A stretch of DNA of 64,000 bases from a virus. Of the stretch, positions 24,737-33,058 are shown piece after piece. Below the pieces are notes generated by a model that saw only the letters and a list, made by a program, of their open reading frames with translations, made no database searches and was not told the origin of the DNA. Position 1 is the stretch's first letter; every line of letters starts with the position of its first letter. The stretch lies in IMG/VR virus record IMGVR_UViG_3300037083_000054, positions 1-64,000 of that record; one strand, given 5' to 3'. Position numbers and translations under genes: made by a program.

Positions 24737-24916
24737 CGTTGTATCTCCTCTTGCCTCTAACGCGAATTTCATTGGATTGGCTCAAATCGCAGTCATACAA
24801 TTCCTATTTCTGAGAAACATACTACAATTGTGATATTTATCATAGCGGAATGCCGATTCTTCCATTAGATTCTGCGAGCCTCGCATGTCACTATTCCTCT
24901 GGAGGGAGAATCAATC
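24737..24916. promoter_or_regulatory. divergent intergenic region upstream of the sigma gene
   Basis: 180 bp, clearly more AT-rich than the genes on either side (for example ACAATTGTGATATTTATCAT at about 24832). It must hold the promoter for the sigma-factor gene and that of the small minus gene. I can see no clear -35/-10 pair. Confidence 0.4.
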
Positions 24917-25531
24917 ATGGATGACGAGTTGATGCTGTCGATTGCTGCCGGGGACGCATCCGCGTTCGATGCTCTGCATCAGCGATGGAATCGGCGATTG
25001 ATGACTCGCTTGTGCGTCGGATCGAGTCGCCGCGACCTTCAGACTCGCGAGGATATCGTTCAGGAAACCTGGATTCGCGTGTGGAAATTCGCATCCCAAT
25101 ACCGACCCAACGGTCATTTTGATTCGTGGCTCTTTCGCATTGCCGATTCGTGCCGAATTGACATGCATCGTCGAGGGAAGGTCAGTCGGCTTGCGTTGCC
25201 GATCCCCGAAGATCAATGTCTCGAAACACTTCTCGAAGACAAATGGTCCGCACTCATTGGGAGCGTTGATCGCATGATTTCGGACGAGGAACAATCGCAG
25301 ATTCTCGATGCGATGGAAACGATTCCTTCTGAGCAAGCGGACGTCTTATCGCTCGTGATTTTCTGCGGGATGACTCATCCGGAAATTGCCGAGAGACTGA
25401 ATATTCTCGTGGCCACATCCAAATCTCGCTACCGTCTGGCAAAAGAAAAGATCTGTGAAGCGTTGGGTTTGACGACCGTCGCCGCATCGAATGCAGCGGC
25501 AGTGTTGGAACGATCTCTGGTTGTGGCGTAA
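24917..25531 (+). CDS. ECF-type sigma-70 family RNA polymerase sigma factor
   Basis: 204 residues with both ECF regions. Sigma-2 is seen as FDALHQRWNRRLM, LQTREDIVQETWIRVWKFAS and FDSWLFRIADSCRIDMHRR; sigma-4 as EQADVLSLVIFCGMTHPEIA and SKSRYRLAKEKICEAL. RBS GGAGGGAG precedes ATG 24917. It would redirect host RNA polymerase, plausibly to late phage promoters. No anti-sigma gene is adjacent. The stop overlaps the next ATG. Confidence 0.9.
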   Translation: MDDELMLSIAAGDASAFDALHQRWNRRLMTRLCVGSSRRDLQTREDIVQETWIRVWKFASQYRPNGHFDSWLFRIADSCRIDMHRRGKVSRLALPIPEDQCLETLLEDKWSALIGSVDRMISDEEQSQILDAMETIPSEQADVLSLVIFCGMTHPEIAERLNILVATSKSRYRLAKEKICEALGLTTVAASNAAAVLERSLVVA

Positions 25532-26034
25532 TGATGCCAAAAGTCTCGGCCTATTATGCGAAAAAGCAACGAGACGGCTATCGCAAGTCCGTTTCGACCG
25601 TGGACGAGGTTTGGTCGGTTCTTTCGCAGTATCCCCATGCCAACACATGGCTGGGTCCGCGTTCTCCGTTCGGGTCGACGAGCGTTCATCACATCATGGG
25701 TCGAGGTCCGAATCCGCGATTCCACTGGTTCTGCAATCTGGTTGTCTGCTCCGATCTCTGTCATGCCTATGGGCACGACCAGCGACCGTACGTGCTGGAA
25801 TTGTGTTGCTTGCATGCGAAGATGCGGCAAGAAAAGATCTTGCTCGCAGAAGATGGACTGAGATCGTCAGAGTGTTCAGAATGGATTTGGCATCCGACCG
25901 CAATGGCCGAGAATATCCATCGTCCGACCCTCTCGCATCGAATTGAAGAATTGCTCATCAAAACCGCCTATTTACCGGATAGCGGCATTTTACAGACGTT
26001 CGGATGCGAGATTCTCGACTTTCTGAACGAATGA
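25531..26034 (+). CDS. HNH-like nuclease domain protein (167 aa)
   Basis: The core SVHHIMGRG...FHWFCNLVVCSDLCHAYGHD matches the HH...N...H layout of small phage HNH proteins, with a CxxxCH near the metal site. It may be a DNA-nicking or packaging-associated nuclease. Translationally coupled to the sigma gene. Confidence 0.7.
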   Translation: MMPKVSAYYAKKQRDGYRKSVSTVDEVWSVLSQYPHANTWLGPRSPFGSTSVHHIMGRGPNPRFHWFCNLVVCSDLCHAYGHDQRPYVLELCCLHAKMRQEKILLAEDGLRSSECSEWIWHPTAMAENIHRPTLSHRIEELLIKTAYLPDSGILQTFGCEILDFLNE

Positions 26035-26087
26035 TTTCCTGTTAGGATTGTCACCAATACGAACCATCCTTGCAGGACGACTCTCCG

Positions 26088-26372
26088 ATGCAAATCTGCG
26101 GCCCCCTCATCTCCGGCAGTAATTCCACGATCAATGCGACGACTCCGACGGCGTTGACGTCCACGTTCACTCCGGTGGTAGGTGGAATTATCATTCAGGC
26201 CCCCGCAGGCAACAGCCAGATCATCTATCTTGGCGGCTCGAACGTCACGTCCGCAAATGGCTTTGCTCTCGCTGCCGGAGGCAGTTCGCCGCTTCTCCAT
26301 ATCAACGATGTCAGTAAACTCTATGCGATTTCCGCGACCGGGACGCAGGCCGTCAACTGGATCGGTGGTTAG
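26088..26372 (+). CDS. small head/structural-type protein (94 aa)
   Basis: Beta-rich protein with repeated STPTALTS-type stretches, IIIQAPAGNSQIIYLGGSNVT and a C-terminus NDVSKLYAISATGTQAVNW. This layout, a short beta protein describing a 'value per position', is common for phage head-decoration or similar small virion proteins. Confidence in the exact role is low. Confidence 0.55.
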   Translation: MQICGPLISGSNSTINATTPTALTSTFTPVVGGIIIQAPAGNSQIIYLGGSNVTSANGFALAAGGSSPLLHINDVSKLYAISATGTQAVNWIGG

Positions 26373-26447
26373 TAAGTCGTTGCATTCGAATCCGAATTCG
26401 TTAATCTATTCTCAGTCATGGATTTACTGACTCCGAATGGATTCGAT

Positions 26448-26684
26448 ATGTCAACACGCGATGGCCGCAAGGATTGCCGCCCCGGACCGCCCGCTCTCGA
26501 CACCAATCAATCTGCCGAAAATCTCAAAAAGGCGATTGGTGATTTCTACGAGCGAGTGCAAGAACGTCTCAACTCCCCTGGATATCAGGGCGAGATTTCT
26601 CTTTCAGTAATGCTATTCGATGGCATTCCCCAACAACACACTGTCACTGAATCTCAGCGGCACAAGCACAAGGATGTGAAATGA
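26448..26684 (+). CDS. hypothetical protein (78 aa)
   Basis: ATG 26448 chosen; an upstream in-frame ATG at 26418 would add 10 residues. Contains FYERVQERLNSPGYQGEISL and a His/Lys-rich tail (SQRHKHKDVK). The TGA overlaps the next ATG. Confidence 0.5.
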   Translation: MSTRDGRKDCRPGPPALDTNQSAENLKKAIGDFYERVQERLNSPGYQGEISLSVMLFDGIPQQHTVTESQRHKHKDVK

Positions 26685-27748
26685 GTTACGTCGATCGCCA
26701 GTCAGAAATTGTGAATGCTGTCAACGAATCCGTCCGTTTGACGGCCAATTGGATTCGGGAATTGCGGAAGAATGACACGCTGAAACCCACCGAATTCATC
26801 ATGCTCGCATGGCGGAATATGATCCTCGCCTGTTCCGGAGATATTCCGGAAGCCTCGCGGTCGATCTGCGTGGCTGTCTCGGTCTTTCAGGAAGAGTTCC
26901 GACAGTATAGCCAAAGCTACGACGGGAAAGTGAACCCGAACGGTTCGCCGGTGGGTTCGTTCTGGGCCGCATTGGCCAAAGTGCAAGAACGCGTGATGAA
27001 ATCGGACACCGTCTACGTGGAAGAACTCGAATCTATTAAGGAACTGCGATCGCAACGAGTTTCGGATGATCAGATTGCCTTTCATATCTATGGCAACCGA
27101 GGAAAAGAGGGGCCGTTTATCACGAAGCATGGGACCGTGAATAAGCGATTGCTGGATCTCGCCGCAGAATCGCGGGATGCTCAAGACAAGATTCTGCGAG
27201 ATGCGGGATGGCCCGAACAAGACGGCATCTTTTACCCGCCGTGGAAAGCCCAATCGAGCACGAGCAAGAACAAGGAAGATCAGGAACGATTCGAGGCGTT
27301 CAAAGCCTTGCAGGAAGGCCCGAAAGCCTACGAAGACCCGTCCTCGATCGAAGATATGTTGTACGATGGCTGTTATGTGCAGCAGATTCAACGCGGCAAA
27401 CATTGTACTCGCGAAGAAGTACTGAACGCGGCGATTGCCTTGGGAATCGACGTGAAGGATGAGCCTGGTTTCAATCCGCGTCTGAATCAAGCGATCACGC
27501 GGAAGGTCGAGCCCGTCGTGCCGGAGCATATGAAGCAGCATCTCGCGGGTGAAGCGGCAGAAGGCGATATTGACCCCGCTGGGACGCTCAGGCCGCATGT
27601 GGAAGTCATTGCGAATGGAAATCCGACATTTGGAGCGGCGGAGATTGTCGAAGACCTGCGAGTGAGCGGCATTTCGGCCACAGCGAGACAGGTGAGCGGT
27701 ATTCTGCGAAGCCTGAAGTCTGCGGCGAAACGTCAGACGGTCCAATAA
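26681..27748 (+). CDS. large DNA-binding-type protein (355 aa)
   Basis: Helical N-terminus (VNAVNESVRLTANWIRELRK, MILACSGDIPEAS) and a helix-turn-helix-like end (GAAEIVEDLRVSGISATARQVSGILRSLKSA). Middle region is charged. No family recognised. It is followed by a strong terminator, so it ends the block 24917-27748. A transcriptional or packaging role is possible. Confidence 0.6.
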   Translation: MSYVDRQSEIVNAVNESVRLTANWIRELRKNDTLKPTEFIMLAWRNMILACSGDIPEASRSICVAVSVFQEEFRQYSQSYDGKVNPNGSPVGSFWAALAKVQERVMKSDTVYVEELESIKELRSQRVSDDQIAFHIYGNRGKEGPFITKHGTVNKRLLDLAAESRDAQDKILRDAGWPEQDGIFYPPWKAQSSTSKNKEDQERFEAFKALQEGPKAYEDPSSIEDMLYDGCYVQQIQRGKHCTREEVLNAAIALGIDVKDEPGFNPRLNQAITRKVEPVVPEHMKQHLAGEAAEGDIDPAGTLRPHVEVIANGNPTFGAAEIVEDLRVSGISATARQVSGILRSLKSAAKRQTVQ

Positions 27749-27761
27749 ATTCAATTGATTC

Positions 27762-27797
27762 AACAGCCCAGCGGGAAATTCCTTCTGGGCTGTTTTC
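27762..27797 (+). terminator. intrinsic terminator
   Basis: Stem AACAGCCCAG / CTGGGCTGTT with TTTTCC following. Directly after the 26681-27748 gene. Confidence 0.85.
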
Positions 27798-27824
27798 CAA
27801 AATCTGCCATAGCATTCGAAAAAA

Positions 27825-27845
27825 ATAAATAAGCCGCTTATTTAT
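27825..27845. promoter_or_regulatory. dispersed palindrome, copy 2
   Basis: Arms ATAAATAAG and CTTATTTAT flank CCG, between the terminator and the ATG at 27884, 39 bases upstream of it. Same element as at 12507. Confidence 0.7.
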
Positions 27846-27883
27846 CGGACAGTGGATATACAGTGCCGTGAGACGACAATGCA

Positions 27884-28276
27884 ATGACGCAAGAATTGAG
27901 AGTCACGATTCACGCGATGGAGCGATTCGTCCAGCGGACTCGCAAGCAATTTCGGCATATCGACGACTGCCTCGCTCGCGGATGCCAGAAATGCGATCGA
28001 CTGAAAGAGATCATTCGCCAAGAAGTCTTTCAGCACTCTGCCGAGATTTCGAAAGAATTGTTGATTCGCTTCGGGCGAGCGAAAGAATATACCCCCGTTC
28101 GCCATACGTCTCTCAAAGGAAAAACCTCCCGCTATTTCTTGCTGGGAGAATTCGAATTCATTGTCGATGATTCGGTCGAACCGGCGGTTTTGATTACCTT
28201 CGCGAAACGGCATCAAGAAACCGTCTGGCGAAAGATCGCAAAAAACTCCCGCACAGGGAATCGGAAAGAACACTAA
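27884..28276 (+). CDS. hypothetical protein (130 aa)
   Basis: Begins TQELRVTIHAMERFVQRTRK, where HAxxRFxxR is reminiscent of small RNase/toxin-like folds, and includes CLARGCQKCDRLKEI. No firm family. TAATG overlap with the gene fragment that element 1 interrupts. Confidence 0.55.
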   Translation: MTQELRVTIHAMERFVQRTRKQFRHIDDCLARGCQKCDRLKEIIRQEVFQHSAEISKELLIRFGRAKEYTPVRHTSLKGKTSRYFLLGEFEFIVDDSVEPAVLITFAKRHQETVWRKIAKNSRTGNRKEH

Positions 28277-28300
28277 TGGACGGTGAAAGAACGCTCGGGC
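28276..28300 (+). pseudogene. 5' fragment of LGxxxF family gene split by element 1
   Basis: ATG overlaps the previous TAA. The first eight codons read MDGERTLG and then the element begins. The continuation is at 32718-32929, in frame when the element and one copy of the 9-bp target duplication are removed. The restored protein is 78 residues (MDGERTLGQQFHDAYWQPD... ERAAQDLIRPYLRKIAELEK) and fits the LGxxxF family. Confidence 0.85.
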
Positions 28301-28374
28301 GGCTTTGCAACGCAATTGGCCAAAACGACTTAAATGCGTTTCAGGATGAATAAATACGTTTCAAGGAACTGAAA

Positions 28375-28602
28375 ATGAGCGATTTGAACGAAAAAAGACC
28401 GGAACTGAAGATCTATGTTGTTGGCGAGACTTCCGGGAATCCAGAAGACTGGTCGGAGTTTGGGAGCCGAAAAATCGTGATTGCGGAGTCGCCAGAGCAG
28501 GCATTGGATCTCTCTGATGCAACTCGTCGGGGCTGCGTGTGCCTATTGAATGCAAGTTTTCCAATGGTGGTGATGAGCGAGGAATTTACAGGGACCACCT
28601 AA
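28375..28602 (+). CDS. hypothetical cargo protein (75 aa)
   Basis: First cargo gene of element 1. Sequence ELKIYVVGETSGNPEDWSEFGSRKIVIAESPEQAL suggests a small alpha/beta fold; proteins of this pattern turn up in phages and planctomycetes without known function. Ends convergently with the MltR-like gene (4-base overlap). Confidence 0.55.
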   Translation: MSDLNEKRPELKIYVVGETSGNPEDWSEFGSRKIVIAESPEQALDLSDATRRGCVCLLNASFPMVVMSEEFTGTT

Positions 28603-29171
28603 TCCCATTGATCCTTCAGGCGGTTCACTTTTTTTACGTCCCACGATTTGAGGATCAAGTCAGTGCCGACTGTGGCAACGATCATTGAAAATCGACCGCG
28701 ATTCGTTGATGAGTCAAGGTGTTGATTCACGAAGTCGATCATATCGTCCATGTCGCGGATGTCCGATTCTCGCGGAAGATTGAGATGAAGCTTCGACGGC
28801 ATTGTGAGTTTCTTACAATCTGACGCAACTGATTCGTGATCGAATGACAGCACATCCAGCTTGTGAGCAAAGCGATTCCTTATCTCGGCCAGTAATGCAA
28901 GATTGTTGAAGCAGCCTTTTGATATAATCCCAAGGCAATATGCACACTTCGCCTTATTCAAAAACGACCCGATAGGGCCGGACGAATCAAGCATCGCATT
29001 CGCGGTTTCTCCCTCAATAAAATGCAGTCCTAGGAGCGATCCAAGGCAATGGTCCACATAAGCGATTCCGACGATCGCACAAACTGAATCTGTTTGATGA
29101 GTGAGTGCATCGAATAAACCTTGCCATTTTGCTCGCAGATCTTCTGGACTCAGTTGTTTTGGTTTCGCCAT
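28599..29171 (-). CDS. MltR-like/HEPN-fold protein (190 aa)
   Basis: Pattern AIVGIAYVDHCLGSLLGLHF, GPIGSFLNKAKCAYCLGIIS and AEIRNRFAHKLD is that of the MltR (mannitol operon repressor-like) family. IRNRFAH provides an R-x4-H motif as in HEPN domains, which in other families form RNases or partner-binding toxins. Here it is transposon cargo, so a defence or addiction role is possible. That is inference; a classical transcriptional role is not indicated by context. Confidence 0.65.
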   Translation of the reverse strand: MAKPKQLSPEDLRAKWQGLFDALTHQTDSVCAIVGIAYVDHCLGSLLGLHFIEGETANAMLDSSGPIGSFLNKAKCAYCLGIISKGCFNNLALLAEIRNRFAHKLDVLSFDHESVASDCKKLTMPSKLHLNLPRESDIRDMDDMIDFVNQHLDSSTNRGRFSMIVATVGTDLILKSWDVKKVNRLKDQWD

Positions 29172-29205
29172 TTCACTCCTGATAATGTTTGATTTGATTA
29201 AAATA

Positions 29206-29247
29206 AAAAACCCGCATCTGACACCAAAAGGCTACCGATGTGGGTTT
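29206..29247 (-). terminator. intrinsic terminator of transposase 1
   Basis: On the minus strand, GAAACCCACATCGG...GATGCGGGTTTTTTATTTT. It lies 3' of the transposase gene and separates it from the MltR-like gene. Confidence 0.8.
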
Positions 29248-29269
29248 CTCTCATTCAAGCGAATCGCAT

Positions 29270-30577
29270 TTACTGTGATGCCAATTCTTTTTCCATTTCC
29301 TCAATTTCAAGATCTGCGACCCAAGCGTCGCGAGCGTAAGACACCGGTTTTGTTGGTTCGATCGTTTTGTTGTCGCCCCAGAAAATTGGCTCGATCCCAA
29401 GTTCGCATTGTTCTTGAATCAGGCAACAGAGATTGTGAGCGATCAGCTTGCACAAAACCTCATTGGTCATGGCGACCAAGTTTTTGCTGCGAACAGCGTC
29501 GCCGAACTTTCTTTTGACCATGCTGAACGTACTTTCGACGTTTGATCGACGATGATAGTGAGCGAGGTATTCATCCTTTTTGAATTCGAAATAGTGCAGC
29601 ATCTTCTTGAATAGACCACCGACTGATCCAGTCGCATTGTCCTTGAACGCGATGAATGCTATCCCACCGAGATTAGCGACAGTTTCGAAGTTCTCCAGGC
29701 TACTGTATGCCTTGTCCGCCGAGACTTCTTCAATCATGAACGTCTTGCCAGTCTCTTTCACGAGTGGTTCAAACTGCGGGCAATCTGCCGAGTTCTGATC
29801 CATGATCCGAACTGCTGTCACGCAATTCGTTTTGATTCCGCAGGCGATGTGACATTTGATCCAGACGTGCTTCAGTTTCGTCACCCCATACTTCGCGTCA
29901 TACCAGCGTTCGAACTTATTTGTCGAGAATCCGCTGCTGTCGATCGCAAATCGAGTCTCGACCACTTTCAATGGTGCGGCACTCTTGCCGACCAGGGCCG
30001 TGAGAAATGGCGTCAACGCGGGGTTCTCCATGAATGCTGTCGTTTTCACGCCAGGAATCGGTCGCGAGATAAATCCTCGTGCTTGTGCTTCTCGCAAGTC
30101 GGACGAAAACCGTCGACTGCTGAGCGTGGTATAGACCTTGAAGACACAGGCGAAAATCGAATCACGAACTGTGTGCGGTTTCGGCCCTTTTCTCCAGAGT
30201 TCGCGTTCTGGTTCTTTTAATCCCCTGCACAGATCGTGCAGCAATTCCTGTACTCGGTCCTTTTCCATGCTCTGAGCCTTATTGTAAGCCGCCCAGTTTT
30301 GCTTGTAGGTTGTTTTCTTGGTCAGCGTGATGCTCTCGGTCTCTGTCACGCTCCCATCGGGATTAAACTCGCGTTTGGCAGTAATTTCGACGGCATATTG
30401 ATGCTTGCACTTGAAACCGTTCTCCGAATGGTCCGGACATGTGCAGGTCTTTTTGACAGGATCGACGCGGTAAATCGTATTGGCATTTGATTGTGAAGGA
30501 ACCAGCCAAACATTCGACATTCGGTTCAATTTGCACACGGCAGCGATGATCAATCCGCGTTGTTCTCTGGCATCCAT
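29270..30577 (-). CDS. SWIM-finger DDE transposase 1 (435 aa)
   Basis: N-terminal SWIM zinc finger at about 50-75 (CTCPDHSENGFKCKHQYAVE, CxCxnCxH). The catalytic triad candidates are FAIDSSGFS (Asp), VSADKAYSS (Asp) and the conserved end RSNVESTFSMVKRKFGD (Glu), as in IS4/IS5-type DDE_Tnp_1 enzymes. It would bind the terminal repeats and catalyse cut-and-paste. The start MDAREQRGLI is preceded by a short hairpin and an antisense RNA region, so expression is probably tightly controlled. Confidence 0.88.
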   Translation of the reverse strand: MDAREQRGLIIAAVCKLNRMSNVWLVPSQSNANTIYRVDPVKKTCTCPDHSENGFKCKHQYAVEITAKREFNPDGSVTETESITLTKKTTYKQNWAAYNKAQSMEKDRVQELLHDLCRGLKEPERELWRKGPKPHTVRDSIFACVFKVYTTLSSRRFSSDLREAQARGFISRPIPGVKTTAFMENPALTPFLTALVGKSAAPLKVVETRFAIDSSGFSTNKFERWYDAKYGVTKLKHVWIKCHIACGIKTNCVTAVRIMDQNSADCPQFEPLVKETGKTFMIEEVSADKAYSSLENFETVANLGGIAFIAFKDNATGSVGGLFKKMLHYFEFKKDEYLAHYHRRSNVESTFSMVKRKFGDAVRSKNLVAMTNEVLCKLIAHNLCCLIQEQCELGIEPIFWGDNKTIEPTKPVSYARDAWVADLEIEEMEKELASQ

Positions 30578-30581
30578 CTGA

Positions 30582-30703
30582 TAACCCCTTTTAATCAGGG
30601 GCGTTCCCGATAGAATGTTCGATGGTTGGTCGCATTCTGGTGGAAACGCCGGTTTGTGATTCCGTCCCTGATTCGATTCACAGTCGAGTCAGGGATTTTT
30701 TAT
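30582..30703 (+). ncRNA. predicted antisense RNA over transposase 1 leader
   Basis: Plus-strand sequence with a long hairpin, GGCGTTCCCGATAGAATG (from 30600) pairing with CATTCTGGTGGAAACGCC (to 30650), then a terminator hairpin TCCCTGA...TCAGGGA followed by TTTTTT (30665-30701). Complementary to the 5' leader of the transposase mRNA. Similar structures are at 50444 and 52322. It recalls the RNA-OUT antisense control of IS10. The 5' end is not defined. Confidence 0.65.
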
Positions 30704-30724
30704 TGGCCAGTGCCAACACGAGCT

Positions 30725-30759
30725 AGCATACAAAAATAAAAACGATTGTCAAGTATGCT
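30725..30759. promoter_or_regulatory. divergent operator and transposase promoter, element 1
   Basis: Arms AGCATAC (30725-30731) and GTATGCT (30753-30759) enclose a minus-strand -35 TTGACA, a 16-base spacer and a -10 TATGCT made by the arm. Likely binding site of a regulator controlling both divergent genes. Confidence 0.6.
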
Positions 30760-30897
30760 TGCTCGGAATTGAATGTTGTGTTACGATTCTTCTGCTACGC
30801 ATGCTTGCCACGTCAATAGTGCAGGCGCAATGGTTTTCGGCAGGTGTCACGAAAACACGCAGATCGTACGGAAAACAGCAGGTGAAGGAGTCGAATC

Positions 30898-31962
30898 ATG
30901 AAGAAGAAAGAAGCGAGCGAGCACGCAAGGGCCTTGTCGTCTCTTGGAGCGTCCAAAGGTGGAAAGGCAAGGATGGCGAGTCTGACAGAGGAGCAGCGCA
31001 AAGAAATCGCCTCGAATGCCGCTAAGGCTCGGTGGGGAGAAAAGCTGCCGGAAGTGACGCATGGCGATCCAGGGCATCCATTGAAGATCGGTGATATCGA
31101 AATTCCCTGTTACGTCCTGAATGATGGAACCCGTGTTTTGCATCAAAGAGGGATGGTTGATGCACTCGGAATGGCTCGCGGAAGCAGTGGAGGAATTGGC
31201 GGTGACCGACTGGCTAAATTTGTGGCTGGAGAACGATTGAAACCCTACGTTTCAGCCGATTTGCTAGCGGTGACCGAATCACCAATTAAATTCAAGGCTC
31301 CAAATGGCCATGTAGCCTATGGGTATGATGCGAATGTCCTTGCAGAACTGTGCGATGCCGTCATTGCCGCAAGGAATGCCGGAAAGCTGCAAAAGCAGCA
31401 AGCCCACATTGCAGAGCAGTGCGAAACTCTGAAGTCTGGGTTTGCCAGAGTCGGTATCATTGCGTTGGTCGATGAAGCGACCGGATATCAATATGACCGT
31501 GCCCGTACCGCATTGGCAGATATCCTAGAAGCGTTTCTGAAGGGAGCACTGGGTGCGTGGGCCAAGCGATTCGATGATGACTTCTACAAGGAATTGTGCC
31601 GCCTTCGAGATATCCCGTGGCCACCAATCAAAAATCTTCCATCGTATTTTGGCCATCTTGTTAACGATGTAGTCTATGACAGACTGGCTCCAGGATTGAA
31701 GTCTGAGCTTCAGGCGAGGAGCCCGAAGACTCCACGCGGCAATCGTAAGAACAAAATGCATCAGTGGCTGACGGACGATATCGGTCATCCAAAACTGAAA
31801 GAACATATCATCGCGGTAAAGGCATTAATGCGTTCTTGTGACGATTGGGAAGATTTTCATCGTCGGCTAGATAGGGCCTTTCCAAAATTCGATTTGTCAT
31901 CATTGGATTTACCGGAAAATGTCATCATGATTGAAGCCGAAAATAAGCCTGAAGACTCGTGA
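30898..31962 (+). CDS. P63C-domain protein (354 aa)
   Basis: RBS GGTGAAGGAGTCG lies upstream. N-terminal region has a Gly/Lys-rich GASKGGKARMASLTEEQRKEIA, then DGTRVLHQRGMVDALG and the P63C-type core (LAELCDAVIAARNAGKLQKQQ, DEATGYQYDRARTALADILEAF, RDIPWPPIKNLPSYFGHLVND). P63C proteins are found in phages and mobile elements, often beside antirepressors. Here it is in the regulator position of the element, divergent to the transposase. Confidence 0.85.
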   Translation: MKKKEASEHARALSSLGASKGGKARMASLTEEQRKEIASNAAKARWGEKLPEVTHGDPGHPLKIGDIEIPCYVLNDGTRVLHQRGMVDALGMARGSSGGIGGDRLAKFVAGERLKPYVSADLLAVTESPIKFKAPNGHVAYGYDANVLAELCDAVIAARNAGKLQKQQAHIAEQCETLKSGFARVGIIALVDEATGYQYDRARTALADILEAFLKGALGAWAKRFDDDFYKELCRLRDIPWPPIKNLPSYFGHLVNDVVYDRLAPGLKSELQARSPKTPRGNRKNKMHQWLTDDIGHPKLKEHIIAVKALMRSCDDWEDFHRRLDRAFPKFDLSSLDLPENVIMIEAENKPEDS

Positions 31963-31987
31963 TCGTTGCATTTCGGGAGAAAACTGA

Positions 31988-32632
31988 ATGGCATCAGTGC
32001 CTATTGTCTGTCCGCATTGCTCACGGTCATACAGAGTAGGCGACACGGCCATCGGAAGAAAAGTGTCCTGCATGAATAAGCAGTGCGGGAAGGCATTTGT
32101 CGCCACGACCTCAATCCGATCCGCTCAGTTTGATTTTGAAACGGCAAAAACAGAAACGCCAGTTGAGATCACGTTTAAGTCGATTGACGAGGAAAAAACC
32201 GAGAAGCAAGCACAAGAATTTGGATTGCCAAAATTTGTGCCTTCCGCTGCGGCACCGCCGCTATCTCCCCCGCCAGTGACACCAGCCTTTTCTTTTGTGG
32301 ATGATGATCGAGAGCCATCTCCGTCGCGTAGTACGAACTCTCGATATCCCAACTTGATGCTCAATCTCGAATGGCTGGAAAACGCCGCAAAACGTCAATT
32401 AATGATCGCAAGGATAATTGCTCTTTTACTAGCAGTTCTTTCAGTGATCGGCGCAATCGGCGTGATGGTTCAGGTAGGGGATTTCACTACCGGAATCGTT
32501 GGAATCGGTCTTTTCCCACCGCTCATCTTGTTTCTGATCATTTCTCCAGCATGGATTCTCTATGTTCTTATGATGGCGACAGTTGAATTCATTCGCGTCA
32601 TTATGGACATCGAAAGAAATACCAGAAAATAA
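31988..32632 (+). CDS. zinc-ribbon membrane protein (214 aa)
   Basis: N-terminal zinc ribbon (CPHCSRSYRVGDTAIGRKVSC...CGKAF, MJ0042-like), a Pro/Glu linker and two hydrophobic helices at the C-terminus (ARIIALLLAVLSVIGAIGVMV; LFPPLILFLIISPAWILYVL). This plan is common in planctomycetes. It ends 6 bases before the right-end subterminal repeats of element 1. Confidence 0.75.
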   Translation: MASVPIVCPHCSRSYRVGDTAIGRKVSCMNKQCGKAFVATTSIRSAQFDFETAKTETPVEITFKSIDEEKTEKQAQEFGLPKFVPSAAAPPLSPPPVTPAFSFVDDDREPSPSRSTNSRYPNLMLNLEWLENAAKRQLMIARIIALLLAVLSVIGAIGVMVQVGDFTTGIVGIGLFPPLILFLIISPAWILYVLMMATVEFIRVIMDIERNTRK

Positions 32633-32717
32633 TCAGACAATTCCGAAACGTCTTAATGCGTTTCAACTTGCGGAAATGCGTTGCGCCTGCCAATTGCGTT
32701 GCAAAGCCCGCTCGGGC

Positions 32718-32929
32718 AACAGTTTCATGATGCCTATTGGCAGCCCGATTCTCTCGGCAATCTTCCTCGTGGAATGTGTTGGTTCCGACCGTGGAGCGAG
32801 CAATCCAGCGGCACAAAATCGGCCTGCGAACGAGCGGCCCAAGATCTGATTCGCCCCTATCTGCGGAAGATTGCGGAACTGGAAAAACAGATTTCTTGTC
32901 AGAATCTGGCAGAAAATTTCGCGGAATAG
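32718..32929 (+). pseudogene. 3' part of LGxxxF family gene split by element 1
   Basis: In-frame continuation of the 28276-28300 fragment. Encodes QQFHDAYWQPDSLGNLPRG... and AELEKQISCQNLAENFAE. Without the start codon, which is 4.4 kb away, it is not expected to be translated unless a non-standard start is used. Confidence 0.8.
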
Positions 32930-33058
32930 TGAACTGAAACCGCATTTCGTGCGTTCTGTGAAGAAGAATGCGGGGAGTGGCTCGTCAGTAAAGAAGAGAA
33001 GTGTTCATGGAGAGTGTGTTGTTGCAATGAATGTGCTGATGAGGAAGGAGAATCATGA
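32929..33058 (+). pseudogene. Cys-rich small gene with a +1 frameshift near its start
   Basis: A GTG in the TAGTG overlap of the previous gene reads GTG AAC TGA, but removing one T gives an open frame MNETAFRAFCEEECGEWLVS... ending NECADEEGES right before the next ATG. The Cys-rich end (CSWRVCCCNEC) looks like a metal-binding motif. Either a frameshifted gene or a sequencing error. Confidence 0.35.

Larger units (their letters stand above)
28301..32708. mobile_element. cargo transposon, element 1 (4408 bp)
   Basis: Ends are a perfect 20-bp inverted repeat, GGCTTTGCAACGCAATTGGC (28301-28320, and reversed at 32689-32708). CGCTCGGGC stands on both sides (28292-28300 and 32709-32717), a 9-bp target duplication. 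Further inside each end are extra copies of an ATGCGTTT-like motif, probable transposase sites. Contents: a small gene, a MltR/HEPN-like gene, a SWIM-DDE transposase, a P63C protein and a zinc-ribbon TM protein. TSD length and transposase type fit the IS4 superfamily. Confidence 0.9.

Noticed and set aside
27825-27845. Palindromes as terminators
   Set aside because: Stems are AT-rich and no U-tract follows; real terminators with GC stems lie nearby.
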